Origin: Ailanthus altissimus
Taxonomy: Eukaryota; Streptophyta; Magnoliopsida; Sapindales; Simaroubaceae
Direction: 5' to 3'
Assembly (NCBI GenBank): GCA_946807835.1
Contig: OX327690.1
Location: 12,930,501-12,994,500 of the forward strand
Length of the DNA: 64,000 bases
The notes beneath the pieces were generated by a model. The model saw only the letters and a program-made list of their open reading frames with translations, was not told where the DNA came from and made no database searches. This document shows, in pieces, positions 20,515-31,652 of this stretch (position 1 is its first letter; each line of letters begins with the position of its first letter). The translations under genes were made by a program, and so were the position numbers.

Positions 20515-22616
20515 TGTATGAATATTAATTGTTAATATTTATACAATAAACATTTCGAATAAAGATTGTTAATATCATATTAATATGGTATAATGCTTGT
20601 AACATTAGAGACATTGTTTGATCTGAAAGAGTTCAGATCTGGTCTAAAGGAGTTTAGATCAGAACTAATAGTTAGCAAAGCTGAGAGTTATAAATGCTAA
20701 AAGTTAGCACTGTTAAGAGTTAGCAGGTTATAAGAGTCAGCGAGGTCTAAAGAGTTAGAACCTTGTCTATAATGGGACAAAGACCTGAGAGTATACTTGT
20801 AATGATATAGTTGCAAAGAGTTGCAATAGGTGTTAAGAAATATCATTATGTAAGTATGTCTCAAAGATAATGTTCCTGATCTATAATCACCAATGCAAGT
20901 CTATCGGTGATTTACTTTATATATAGATTAGTGTATGTCTATATCTGACTGGTTCAGATGGTTGTTCTTAGCTGACCATGAGCTTAGAGCTTGTATAGGC
21001 ATGCGGGTATCCAGTCAGGACTGGATACTGAACAGACTTATGAGGACCCCAATAGATATCCTATGACACCGTCAAAGGAAGGTTCTCTCGAGTTGAGTAG
21101 TATTCGTGGTCCTTTGACCTGAGCGCCACGGTGGTCTTGTGAGTGATCCATCATGCTTTGGTTCCACATATGTCAGAGACCTTTCATGGTCTGACCGCTA
21201 TGTGTCGCTGGGTATGGTCCGATGCTCATGGAGTCCGGTGTACGTAGATAAGGGATCCGTCAGCTTACGTAGGTAAGTTGTATATCCGATGCTCCGAGGT
21301 TGTATTTCATAAAGTCTTGTGGCCACAAGCATAAACCCGGGAAAAGAGTTTCCCATAGGGTTAAACAATATAGCAAAAGTGTTTGCGTATATTGTTTATC
21401 GAGATACGAATCTGGAGATAAGATTATGGATGAGCAAATGGGGATTTGACGGTGTTGATCTATATCCCCGCACATCCAGGGTATAAATGATGGAAGGATT
21501 ATACGTATACGTTATGACCTCAACTTGTATGGTCTGACACGCTGATTTGTAATATTCGTAACGTGTGCGTGGGGCATCGATTACGGATTAATGGAACAGT
21601 TCCATTTGACAAATCGGGTATAGACCTAGAGAGTCCCAATATGAAATGTACTCTTTGAGCACTTGGGCAGTGTACCGTATTGAATTGTTCAATACAGTAT
21701 AATTCAGCAATTACTAAGGTTACGTTAACTAAAGTATGTGGTTAAATTGGTGGGACCCACTTTAGGTTAACTTGGTAACCGAGTAAGGATATAATAGTAA
21801 TTTCACTTTATGATTATTTAATTGTTAAATAATAAGAATAAATATTTATTTATTTAATTGTTAAATAAATAATTTAATTTAACTATGATTAAAGGTTAAT
21901 CATATGGTTAATTAAGTTAACCTTACTTAAAGGTTAAGTAAAGGTTAACCTAACCATAGTTAAGTTAGTTAACTATGGTTAAATTAATTAAATATTTATT
22001 AACTTAAAGGTTAAGTTAAAATAATCTAACTAAGGTTAAATGTTAACTAAGGTTAGGTTAAGCCAAATGAAATTCAAATTAGTTTGGAATTAATGCATTT
22101 GTATATAAAGTGAAATGAAATTCAAAATTCATAATTGAAAAATGTTTTAGATTTTAGGTTTTGCATTTTGGGAGCCAATTCAATTTGAGAAATTGAAATT
22201 GTTTGTTTTGTGTTTTAAGTGTTAGAACAACAAAACAAATTGAATTAATGGTTGCTAAATGTAATAACTAAAAACAAGATTTGTTTTATTTATTCAAGAG
22301 TTGAATAAAAGGAAAAACAAATTTAATTAAGTTAAATGGTTTAACTTTGTAAAATGTTTAAGAGTTAAACACATATGCTGGATTAAGATGCTGCCATTCT
22401 AGACAATCAAACCCACCCTTGTTGATTGCTAGAATTGATCAAAGATTCATTTCATGGTGGACTTCAAAGAAAATTAATCCAAAGGCTTCATTGGTGATAT
22501 TTTCTCAATCTTGAATTTCAATTTAATCAAATGTTATTTTCTGTGTTCATTATATTTAATCTTCCGCTGTGCACATGTATGTATGAGATATGTATATTGT
22601 TTGTATAATGAACACA
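20515..22616 (+). mobile_element. Copia LTR inserted in gypsy gag (~2.1 kb)
   Basis: Starts TGTATGAATATTAATT and ends about ...ATGAACACA, interrupting gag. The same family begins at 63849 and, inverted, occurs at 16725-18895 and 36902-39070. The preceding ~20 bases (GTGCTCACGTGCCATTCC) are also shared with the inverted copies, so a short piece of copia sequence may accompany it; no clear 5-bp target duplication was found. It includes a GTTAA-rich region with many inverted copies of AGGTTAA/TTAACCT (about 21720-22070). The downstream stretch ATCTTCCGCTGTGCAC is typical of copia LTR 3' ends. Confidence 0.75.
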
Positions 22617-25600
22617 ATCCACATGCAAGAGCACCCTATAGTAAATTCGCCCAACCAAACCCAACACAAGCCAATGTTCTAAACACATTCAAACGGTCAA
22701 ACAATAACCCATATTCACAAAACTATAATCCTGGATGGCGAAATCACCCGAATTTTAGTTGGAGGAATGACACTCAAGCACAGGCCTCGCAATCACATTT
22801 CCAACCACACCAAAATTTTCAAAACCATCAAGGTTATGCACCATATGTCCCACCTCCTAGGAAAAATCTTGAAGAAACTTTGCATACGTTCATTGAAAAG
22901 TAAGAGTCTGTTAATTCTCAAAATGCTCAAACATTTGCTGATTTGAAAGATACTCTTGCTAAATTTGCATCTGCACTGAACATTCATGAGAAAGGAAAAT
23001 TTCCTTCTCAACCACAGCCAAACCCCAAAGGACAACATAACACAAATGCATGTAGTTCAGTAAACCAACACATGGATCAAGTTAAAGCAGTTATCACTCT
23101 TCGGAGTGGTAAAATTGTTGAAAAAGAAATTCCTGAACCTCATGAGAGCGATGAATCAATCTCTAAGGGTAAGGAAAGTGTTGAACCTACACTTATTGAA
23201 GAAAACACTAAACCCTCACCTCCACCCCCATTTCCTCATGCATTACGTAATACTAAGAAGATGAATCACAATCCTGAAATTTTTGAAATCTTCAAACAGG
23301 TAAAAGTTAATATTTCTTTACTGGATGCTATTAAACAAGTTCCATCTTATGCAAAATTTTTGAAAGACTTATGCACAGTAAAAAGAAAACTGAATGTGAA
23401 AAAGAAAGCATTTTTAGCTGAACAAGTAAGTGCCATTCTTCAGAACAATAATTCTTTGAAATATAAAGACCCTGGTTGTCCTACAATTTCATTTATTATT
23501 GGAAGTCATAAAATTGAACAAGCCTTACTTGATCTTGGTGCTAGTGTGAATTTATTGCCGTATTTAGTTTATCAGCAGCTCAATCTCGGGGAGTTAAAAT
23601 CAACATCTGTAACTCTTTTACTTGCCGATAGATCAATAAAAGTACCAAGAGGGACAGTGGAGGATGTCTTAGTTCAAGTTGATAAATTCATATATCCTGT
23701 GGATTTTATCGTCTTGGACACAGAACCTGTCAAAGGATGTAATCCGATACATGTTATTTTAGGTCGTCCATTTTTAGCAACTTCTAACGCTTTGATTAAT
23801 TGCAGGAATGGAGTAATGAAGCTTTCATTTGGAAACATGACACTTAAACTCAATGTTTTTAATATGTGTAAGCAACCATATGAAGAGGAGGATGAAAGTG
23901 AAGAAGGTGACATGATTGAAACGATTGTGGAGGATCATATTCATAAAGGGAGTTCTACTGATCCCTTAGAAATGTGTTTAATAAATTCATTTGAGTCAAA
24001 TATACAATTAGATCCTGAAATCTCTGACATATGTTCTTTACTTGACTGTGCACAGATGATTGAAAATAAAAGATGGAAACTAAAGTTTGAAGAATTGGGA
24101 GAAAATGAGGATAAAAAGAACGAAATTTCAAAGTTGGAGTTAAAACCTCTGCCTGAAGGACTGAAATATGCATTTCTTGGAGAGAAACAAACTTACCCGG
24201 TGGTAATCGCTTTTACACTCATAAGTGACCAAGAAGATAAGTTGATTGAATTATTGAAAATGCATAAAAATGCAATTGGGTGGACTTTAAAAGACATAAA
24301 TGGTATTAATCCTTTGATTTGCACACATAGAATACACCTAGAGGATAATGCCAAAACTTCCCAACAACCTCAAAGGAGATTAAATCCACATATGAAAGAG
24401 GTAGTGAGAGCTGAAGTTCTCAAATTACTTGAAGTAGGAATCATCTATCCGATCTCAGATAGTAAGTGGGTAAGTCCTACTCAGGTAGTACCAAAAAAAT
24501 CTGGAATCATAGTCATTGAAAATGAAAAAGGTGAGTTAATACCAACTCGAGTCTCATCTAGTTGGAGGATGTGCATAGATTATAGAAAATTGAACTTGGC
24601 CACTAGAAAAGACCATTTTCCTTTACCATTCTTTGATCAGATTATAGAATGAGTAGCAGGACATCCCTACTATTGCTTTCTAGATGGTTACTCTGGCTAT
24701 TATCAAATTCCTATAGCACTAGAGGACTAAGAAAATACTACATTCACATGTCCTTTTGGAACCTTTGCTTTTAGAAGAATGCCCTTTGGACTTTGTAATG
24801 CCCCAGCAACATTTCAGAGATGTATGTTAAGCATTTTTAGTGACATGATTGAGCATTATTTAGAAGTTTTCATGGATGATTTAACTGTGTTTGGAAATTC
24901 TTTTGATAATTGTCTTGAAAACTTAGAAAATGTCTTAAAAAGATGTGAAGAAAAGAGTCTTGTATTGAACTGGGAAAAATGTCATTACATGGTTACTTCT
25001 GGAATTGTTTTGGGACATATAGTATCTTCTAAAGGAATTGAAGTGGATAAGGCAAAAGTCGAACTCATTACACATTTGCCTCCATAAAAAATAGTCAGAG
25101 AAGTCCGATCCTTTTTAGGACATGCTGGATTCTATAGGAGGTTTATAAAAAACTTTAGTGCTATATCTAAACCTCTTTGTAACCTCTTAACAAAAGATGT
25201 ATCATTTAAGTGGACTCAAGAGTGTCAAAATTCGTTTGAAAAATTAATTGGCCTCTTAACATCTGCTCCTATCATACAATCTCTTGACTGGTCTTTACCT
25301 TTTGAGCTCATGTGTGATGCTAGTGACTACGCTGTTGGTGCTGTATTAGGACAAAGAAAGGAAGGTAAATCCTATGTAATTTATTACGCAAGTAGAACTT
25401 TAAACAGTGCACAAATGAATTACACAACAACTGAAAAAGAACTACTTGCTGTAATATTTGCATTAGACAAATTTCGTTCTTACTTAATTGGTTCTTCAAC
25501 TATTATATTTACTAACCATGCTGTTGTAAGGTACTTAATGTCAAAACAGGATGCAAAACCAAGACTGATTCGATGGATTCTATTGCTTCAAGAATTTATT

Positions 25601-27037
25601 ATCACTATCAAGAATAAGAAGGGAGCTGAGAATGTTGTTGCAGATCACTTATCAAGACTTACATCAGATTCATCAACAGAAATAACACCTATTAATGATT
25701 CTTTTCCCGATGAATTTTTATTTTCTACTGTTACAATGCCCTGGTATGCTAATATTGTTAATTTTCTTGTAACAGGAGAAATGCCACCTCAATGGAATGC
25801 TCAAGACAAAAGAAAATTTTTAACGAAGGTGAGAAAGTTTTATTGGGATGATCCTTATCTCTTTAAATATTGTCGTGATCAAATATTTTGAAGATGCATA
25901 CCCGACAATGAGGTAAATAAAGTTATTGAATTTTGTTATTCTGAAGCATGTGGGGGACATTTCTCATCAAAGAAAACAGCTGCAAAAATCTTGCCGTGTG
26001 GATTTTATTGGCCCACTTTATTTAAAGATACACATGCATTTTGTATAACTTGTGAAAATTGTTAAAAGTTGGGATCAATTTCAAAACGAAACATGATGCC
26101 TTTGAACCCCATTCTTGTTATTGAAATCTTTGATTGTTGAGGGATAGATTTCATGGGACCATTTCCGTTATCATTTGGATTTACGTATATCTTAGTTGCA
26201 GTAGATTATGTCTCAAAATGGATTGAGGCTATTCCATGTCGACATAATGACCATAAAACAGTCATGAAATTTTTGAAAGAAAATATCTTAAGTCGATTTG
26301 GAATCCCTCGAGCCATTATAAGTGATGGGGGTAAGCATTTTTGTAATAGACCATTTAAAACATTAGTGAAAAAATATGGTATTACTCATAAAGTTGCCAC
26401 CCCTTATCATCTTCAGATAAGTGGACAAGTTGAATTAGCAAATAGGGAGAAAAAACAAATTTTAGAAAAAACTGTAAACCCAAATCGCAAAGATTGGTCT
26501 TTAAGACTAAATGATGCACTGTGGGCTTATAGAACTGCTTTTAAAACTTCATTGGGTATGTCTACCTATAGGATAGTTTATGGAAAACCTTATCACTTAC
26601 CTGTGGAACTTGAGCATAAAGCCTACTGGGCTATTAAAACTTTCAATGAAAATCTTGATTCTGCTGGACACATACGTAAATTACAAATAAATGAACTTGA
26701 AGAATTGAGAAATGATGCATATGAGAATTAAAAAATTCATAAAGCTAAAATTAAAGCCTTTCATGATAAAAAAATTCAGAGAAAAACATTTGACACTGGT
26801 CAGAAGGTTTTGCTTTATAATTCTCGACTTCACATATTCCCTGGAAAATTAAGATCAAAATGGAGTGGCCCTTTTATTGTGAAATATGTGTACCCTTATG
26901 GAACAACTGACATTGAAAATCCTAGAAATGGGAATGTGTTTAAGGTAAATGGGCAAAGACTCAAGCCGTTTCTAGAAAACCAAGCTTTTCATGAAGAATT
27001 TACGTTCCTGTCGGATCCTTGTTACGAGACCAATTAA
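22617..27037 (+). pseudogene. Athila-like Ty3/gypsy gag C-terminus and pol, single frame with stop codons
   Basis: One continuous reading frame from the gag C-terminus (SQNYNPGWRNHPNFSWRND, LNIHEKGKFPSQPQPNPKG) through protease (LLDLGASVNLLP), RT (WRMCIDYRKLN, FLDGYSGY, MPFGLCNAPATFQRCM, catalytic FMDDLTVFG), RNase H ([25 protein letters not shown]), integrase zinc finger (HFSSKKTAAK...CENC), integrase core ([27 protein letters not shown]) and the C-terminal [10 protein letters not shown]...[10 protein letters not shown]. The last module and the DLGASVNL protease place it in the Athila group. About eight in-frame stops (for example at 22901, 24650, 25085, 25889, 26729) but no frameshift interrupt it, so it is dead but recent enough to be nearly collinear with a functional copy. 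Confidence 0.92.
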
Positions 27038-27266
27038 TCTTTGTTTTATATATTTACATATTTATATATATTTACATATTTATATATATTTATTCTTCTT
27101 CTAACATTTTTTTTACTTGCAGGTTAATTTAGTAGTTTTGTTAAAGTTTTGTTTTGCACCCCGGTTAAGCGGCGGATAACGGTACTCCGTGATATTTCAA
27201 ATCGGTTTTGTCAGTTTCCCATAATTAATGATATCTTCTCTTCTTTCCCCTTTTCTATAAAAAAAA
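27038..27266 (+). promoter_or_regulatory. Post-pol spacer with a splice-acceptor-like site
   Basis: After the pol stop comes a short tandem ATATTTACATATTTATAT stretch (27048-27091), then CTTCTTCTAACATTTTTTTT followed by ACTTGCAG|GTT (acceptor at about 27121). In Athila-type elements the gene behind pol can be expressed from a spliced mRNA; a strong pyrimidine tract plus TGCAG is consistent with that. A CTATAAAA box (about 27253-27260) lies directly before the next ATG. Both are predictions from motif only. Confidence 0.4.
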
Positions 27267-27512
27267 ATGGATGACATTCTAAAAAATTTGAAAAAGCGTT
27301 TTCCCTCATTGCCTCAAAATTCCTTGAAGAAAATTTACCAAGCAAGATATGAAAGATTAAGGTTATTAATGATTATGAATATACCTGTTGATTTACGTTG
27401 GTTAATTGAAGCCAAAGTTAGATTGACAGGTGAATTTTCAGACTCATTAATTTCCTACATGCCTGGCTTAGGTAAAAGCTCTTTTCAAAAAATCGAAGAG
27501 CAAAACGATTAA
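27267..27512 (+). CDS. Small post-pol ORF of the Athila-like element (81 aa), unknown function
   Basis: ATG at 27267 directly after a short A run, 81 codons, Lys/Leu-rich and basic near the N-terminus (MDDILKNLKKRFPSL), with a predicted helical centre and a neutral C-terminus (GLGKSSFQKIEEQND). I do not recognise it. It sits where Athila elements carry their env-like gene, but no signal peptide or membrane helix is visible. It could be a cargo gene or the first exon of the decayed frame that follows. Confidence 0.4.
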   Translation: MDDILKNLKKRFPSLPQNSLKKIYQARYERLRLLMIMNIPVDLRWLIEAKVRLTGEFSDSLISYMPGLGKSSFQKIEEQND

Positions 27513-27898
27513 ATGTTTGTTACAAGTGTGCACGCACAACTTGAAACACACGTTGCCGCACTTTAGGAATGGTGTTTGTAAATCGTGAAGATAAAATTAG
27601 GTTCATTAAGGATGACCTGAGTAAGGAGTCTTTAGATAATATCTTATCGACTCTTAAGACGCATCCTAGTGGATATGTGCATATTGCAATTCATGAATTA
27701 TGAGACATATTCCTAAAAGAACATGAGCGGTACATTCTCGGGAATCTGACTTTAAAAGACCCTATTTGCCAATTTATAAGAAAATTGGATGAGAAGCCTA
27801 TCCCCGACCCATAGAGGGCGTTTAAGCCGTTACTGGACGTAAAATCAGAGGAAGATGTGAGCCACAATCACAACTACTTGTATATATTTACTATAGCT
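27513..27898 (+). pseudogene. Decayed post-pol ORF with Cys-rich start
   Basis: In one plus-strand frame from about 27513 the translation reads CYKCARTT, a stop, NTRCRTLGMVFVNRED, then KDDLSKESLDNILSTL, HPSGYVHIAIHEL, a stop, HERYILGNLTLKDPICQF and a further stop. The CxxC...C spacing suggests a former metal-binding motif. Length and residue content look coding rather than random, with three in-frame stops. Function unknown; it differs in frame from the 81-aa ORF upstream. Confidence 0.4.
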
Positions 27899-28098
27899 GT
27901 TATTTTTAAATGTTTCATTTCAAACTCAAACGTCTTTTCAATAATCAATCACCTATAATCCTTTTTGAAAATTTTGCATTTTAAGCCGACAACCCATGTG
28001 ACTTTTCCAGCTAACAAATTGAAAATTGGTAAAAGGTGTTGAATCTTGTATTTCAAGCCAATAGCCATGTGATTTAACTTTGCAATACCTTTTGGCTC

Positions 28099-28106
28099 TA
28101 TAAATA
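28099..28106 (+). promoter_or_regulatory. TATA box of the LOG pseudogene
   Basis: TATAAATA, 73 bp before the former start codon, in GCTCTATAAATACATT. The same box and leader stand before the intact LOG (9988). The region between the upstream decayed ORF and this box (27899-28098) shows no gene. Confidence 0.65.
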
Positions 28107-28171
28107 CATTGCATTATTTCTGCATCTTTGTACAAACTCAAAATTATTCAAGAGAGAGGGTGAGTGTAATC

Positions 28172-28825
28172 ACGGAAGGATCATCAACTCGTAAATTCAC
28201 AAAAATTTGTGTCTTTTGTGGATCCAGCCTTAGAAAAACTAGTGAGTTTATAGAAGCAGCAGAAACCCTTGGTAAAATGTTAGCTGAGCGCAATATTCAT
28301 TTAGTATATGGGGGAGGTAGTCTTGGATTAATGGGACGTGTGGCAACCGCTGCACAAAATAATGGCAATTGAGTTTTGGGTATCATACCAAAAGCTCTAG
28401 CTGTTGGAGACATTGTAAGAAAAACAATTGGGGATGAGTTACAGGTATCATCAATGCATGAACGAATTTCTTTTATGCTTCGTAATGCTGATGCCTTCAT
28501 AGCTCTACCTGGAGGTTTCAGAACATTGGAGGAAAATTTTCAAATTGTCTCATGGGCATAATTGCAAATCCATAAAAAACCAATTGGTTTGTTAAACTTT
28601 GATGGTTTTTATAATGGGTTGTTATCTTTTCTTGACTATGCGGTGGAAAAACAATTCGTCTCATCTGCAGCACGACAGATCCTCATTTTTACTTCAACTG
28701 TTGATCAGTTACTCGATGAACTACAAGCTTTTACACCTCTATCTGATCCAACAATGAGTCAGATAGATTGGTATACTGATAACAGTGAAAAGAAACGCAG
28801 GATAGATTTGACGCTTCGTCTGTAG
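28172..28825 (+). pseudogene. LOG: Broken LOG-family gene carried by the Athila-like element
   Basis: Same length as the intact copy (654 bp) with no insertion or deletion. The start codon position reads ACG (28172), codon 67 is TGA (28370-28372) and codon 130 is TAA (28559-28561). The catalytic motif is damaged (PGGFRTLEE for PGGFGTLEE), but MHER, CVFCGS and VYGGGSLGLMG remain; the last is closer to canonical LOG than the intact copy's GGGNRG. It therefore is not simply a recent copy of the 10056 gene; both derive from a common intronless ancestor. It lies in the same orientation as gypsy pol, between pol and the 3' LTR, the position of env-like genes. Without function it would yield no enzyme. 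Confidence 0.93.
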
Positions 28826-28918
28826 CCTATCTATTTCTATGTATTTTTAAGCTTTTTTGTGTGGCTTGTTTTATTTTTTTTGTGTGGCTTATTTTATTTT
28901 GTTGCAGGTTTAATTTCC

Positions 28919-29011
28919 AATAAAAGATGTTTCAGGTGATATCTTCTATATTTTACTCTTTCTATATTTTGACATTGAGGACAATGTCTCAATCTGGTTG
29001 TGGGGAGGATA
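28919..29011 (+). terminator. Poly(A) signal, CATTGAGGACAATG motif and G-rich tract
   Basis: AATAAA at 28919-28924, then CATTGAGGACAATGT (28973-28987) and GGTTGTGGGGAGGATA (28996-29011). The CATTGAGGACAATG plus G-rich tract pair is characteristic of the region behind the last gene in Athila-type elements. The LOG frame therefore sits within the element's own 3' architecture. Confidence 0.6.
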
Positions 29012-30199
29012 GTTGATATATAATGTTAGTGTTAATTATTTTATTTTGTTGTTGTTATCACTTTGTTATGTAAAAAAAAAAATTATCATGAATGGCGTGA
29101 GTAAAATATTCATTTATGTATTCTTGAGACGCATATGGCAGAGTAAAGAGTACATTATAAACTTTTGAAATACATTCTAATTGGTTTATTTTTAATGCAT
29201 TTTATGTATAATTGTTTGTTGCTTAAGATTTTGGTAACTCTTACATAAATAATTTTGCTTTACTATCGATGTATGATTTCAAAATTGTTTAGTTTAAATC
29301 ACTTTCTCTATTTAGGTTACTAAAGAATAACTTCTGAAATTATTTCTTGAGAACAATACTAAGCCTTGTGGTAAGATGGATGATTCAATATATATAGCCA
29401 AGAGAATTTCCATGTTTAAGTATACATATTATTTTCTAAACTCACATATCTTTTGTGAGTGAGTGGAGAGGTTTGAGATAACAGCTTACGAACTTTCATT
29501 GATCTTTTGAAATGGTTAATTTTTATTTGGAATGACATTATTTGGGATGATGAATAATTTGGTTGCTTAGCTGAAGGATAAAAAAAAATTGGAAAAGTAT
29601 TATGGTGATAAATTGCTCTTATTTTGTAATGATTCCTTATGTCTTTGAAAAAAAAAATTTAAAAACAAAAAAAAAAGAAAGAAAAGAAGTCAATTCAGTT
29701 CAATAAAGTCTTCATTCAATTTTAGAAGACTAAAGTCATTAGGAAGCAATCTTATCACTGAATTCTATATTCGTAAGATTCGCATTAAATAATTAAAGTC
29801 TTGAAGCTGGCATTTGGCAATAATGGTTTAACTCTAAATATTTGATTTTCCTATCTTTGGATCAATGTTAGTTTGTCTATCTGTCCTTAAATGTAACTTT
29901 TTCTTGAGCGATTATCTGTTTTCCAACTCCATGAGTGAAATTCTAAGTCATTAAACAAGTTATTCACCTGTAAGTATATGGAGTTGAGGCCTTTACTTGG
30001 AAAATTTTTAAGGCTATATATGTTGTGGTTTGTGGTAAGAAGGCTTTGGCTTAATTCACACACACACAAAAATATTTTTTGGAAGTTATGATTGAAATAA
30101 CCTTTATAGCGATTGTGATTTTAAAACTGACGTTTTGTTTGAAATACTTAGGTAGTGTTCAAATTTTATTTATGCTCGAATTGGTAGGGACTAGCAATA
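29012..30199 (+). other. 3' untranslated region of the Athila-like element
   Basis: No gene seen. AT-rich with A runs (29074-29083, 29648-29680) and a CACACACA tract at about 30058-30067. Such long non-coding 3' regions are usual in the Athila group. Confidence 0.6.
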
Positions 30200-30212
30200 A
30201 GCCAGTTGGGGG
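30200..30212 (+). promoter_or_regulatory. Polypurine-like tract before the 3' LTR
   Basis: AGCCAGTTGGGGG directly followed by TGTAATGAACACTTG, the LTR start. Short G-rich primer tract, typical of Athila/Tat elements. Confidence 0.6.
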
Positions 30213-31652
30213 TGTAATGAACACTTGAAATTACACATTTAATAAGAGTTTTACATGATTGTTTTGTATTACTAGTGTATTTAATTTTCTTAACTTAAGT
30301 ATGTTAACAATATTGTACTTAATTATCGTATAACTGTTTTGTAGCAGGTTCGGTAAAATAGGCATAACTTTCTACCTAAAGATTAAATTGAGGTGATTCT
30401 TGATCCTGTGAAGAGCTGACTCAATGGGCTAACATATTTTATTTCAAAAAGCATTGGAAATTCGAGTGTTTAGAGGGTGAAAATTGGCCTAGAACAGAAT
30501 TGATCTGCAGTACAGGCCCAGTTTGAACAGTTATCAGTATTTGGCCCATAACTATAGAAATACGTATCTAATACGTATGAGATCACTCAATTTGGAAAGA
30601 TAAGATACTTGTCTACAACTTTTATGTTTTGAGTGACAGCTAATTCGGATCACATCAATTCCAAATTGGATAATCAAGTGGGTGCCCAAGTGATAATGAA
30701 TGCAAATTATTTTGCCATCATTCTTGACTTTCATCAACCAAGTGGTTCCCTCCAAATTTGTCTCGATTTATCCATGTTTTTCTATAAATAGGTGGCTTGT
30801 TTATGCCTAAAAAAGGTAATTAGAAAGTTAGAATTTAGTTCAAAATACTTTTCCTTTGTATCCATTTCCTTGTACTATTATTTCTCTTGTTTACTATTAA
30901 GTCATGTTATTTCTTCTTCCATTTCTTTTCTTTTCATTTAGTTTTATTATGTCCAAATAATTTTGTTTAAGCTAAGGTGAAAGGGTGAAGCTCTTGGCAA
31001 GGTAATAAGATATGTTTAATATTTATTCATGAATTTAATGCTTCATTTTTAAGTTATGCAAATTTATATATGATGTATTTATTTTGTTTGTAGAATTAAT
31101 ACCCTTTCTTCTAAAGCGGTGATTCTTGATTTATTATTGACAAACTTAATACTTAGCACAATAAATTCTTGAAACCATTTACAAGATTTGGTTTATATAA
31201 CCTTTCTTGTAAAGTGGGAGTCTTGATTTATTGTAGACAAATATAAAGATTGGCATAATAAATACTTGAACCCATTTATAAGATTTGGTGTATAATAATT
31301 GAAAGAAATAAATACTAATAAATATATAAATAATAATAAACTTTAATTGTTATATTTTCCGGTTGGAACCTCCTTTGTGTGAGGATTCCAATTGAGTTAT
31401 AAAAAAATAAAAAGTTAAATATATTCTTACTTCTTATGCCAAGAGTGAATCCCCGTAACCTTAGCTTTTTATTTGAATTGGTTAATTGAAATAATATTTG
31501 CAAACATCTTATACTGCATTAATTATCTTTAAAGTGTTTATAATTTGTAATTTTAATTCTACTTCCCTATGGATCGACCCCGTTCTCATCGGGTTATTTA
31601 TTACTTCGACAATCCTGCATTTAGGAATAATTTCTATATTCTGGACGTGTCA
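30213..31652 (+). repeat. 3' LTR of the Athila-like element
   Basis: About 1,440 bp, from TGTAATGAAC to GACGTGTCA. TATA-like CTATAAATAGGTGG at 30782-30795. It contains two tandem versions of a 90-bp stretch ending CATTTA(C/T)AAGATTTGGT (about 31108-31287). The right end joins copia RT-linker sequence. The 5' LTR is not in this unit because the tandem duplication began inside gag. Confidence 0.75.
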
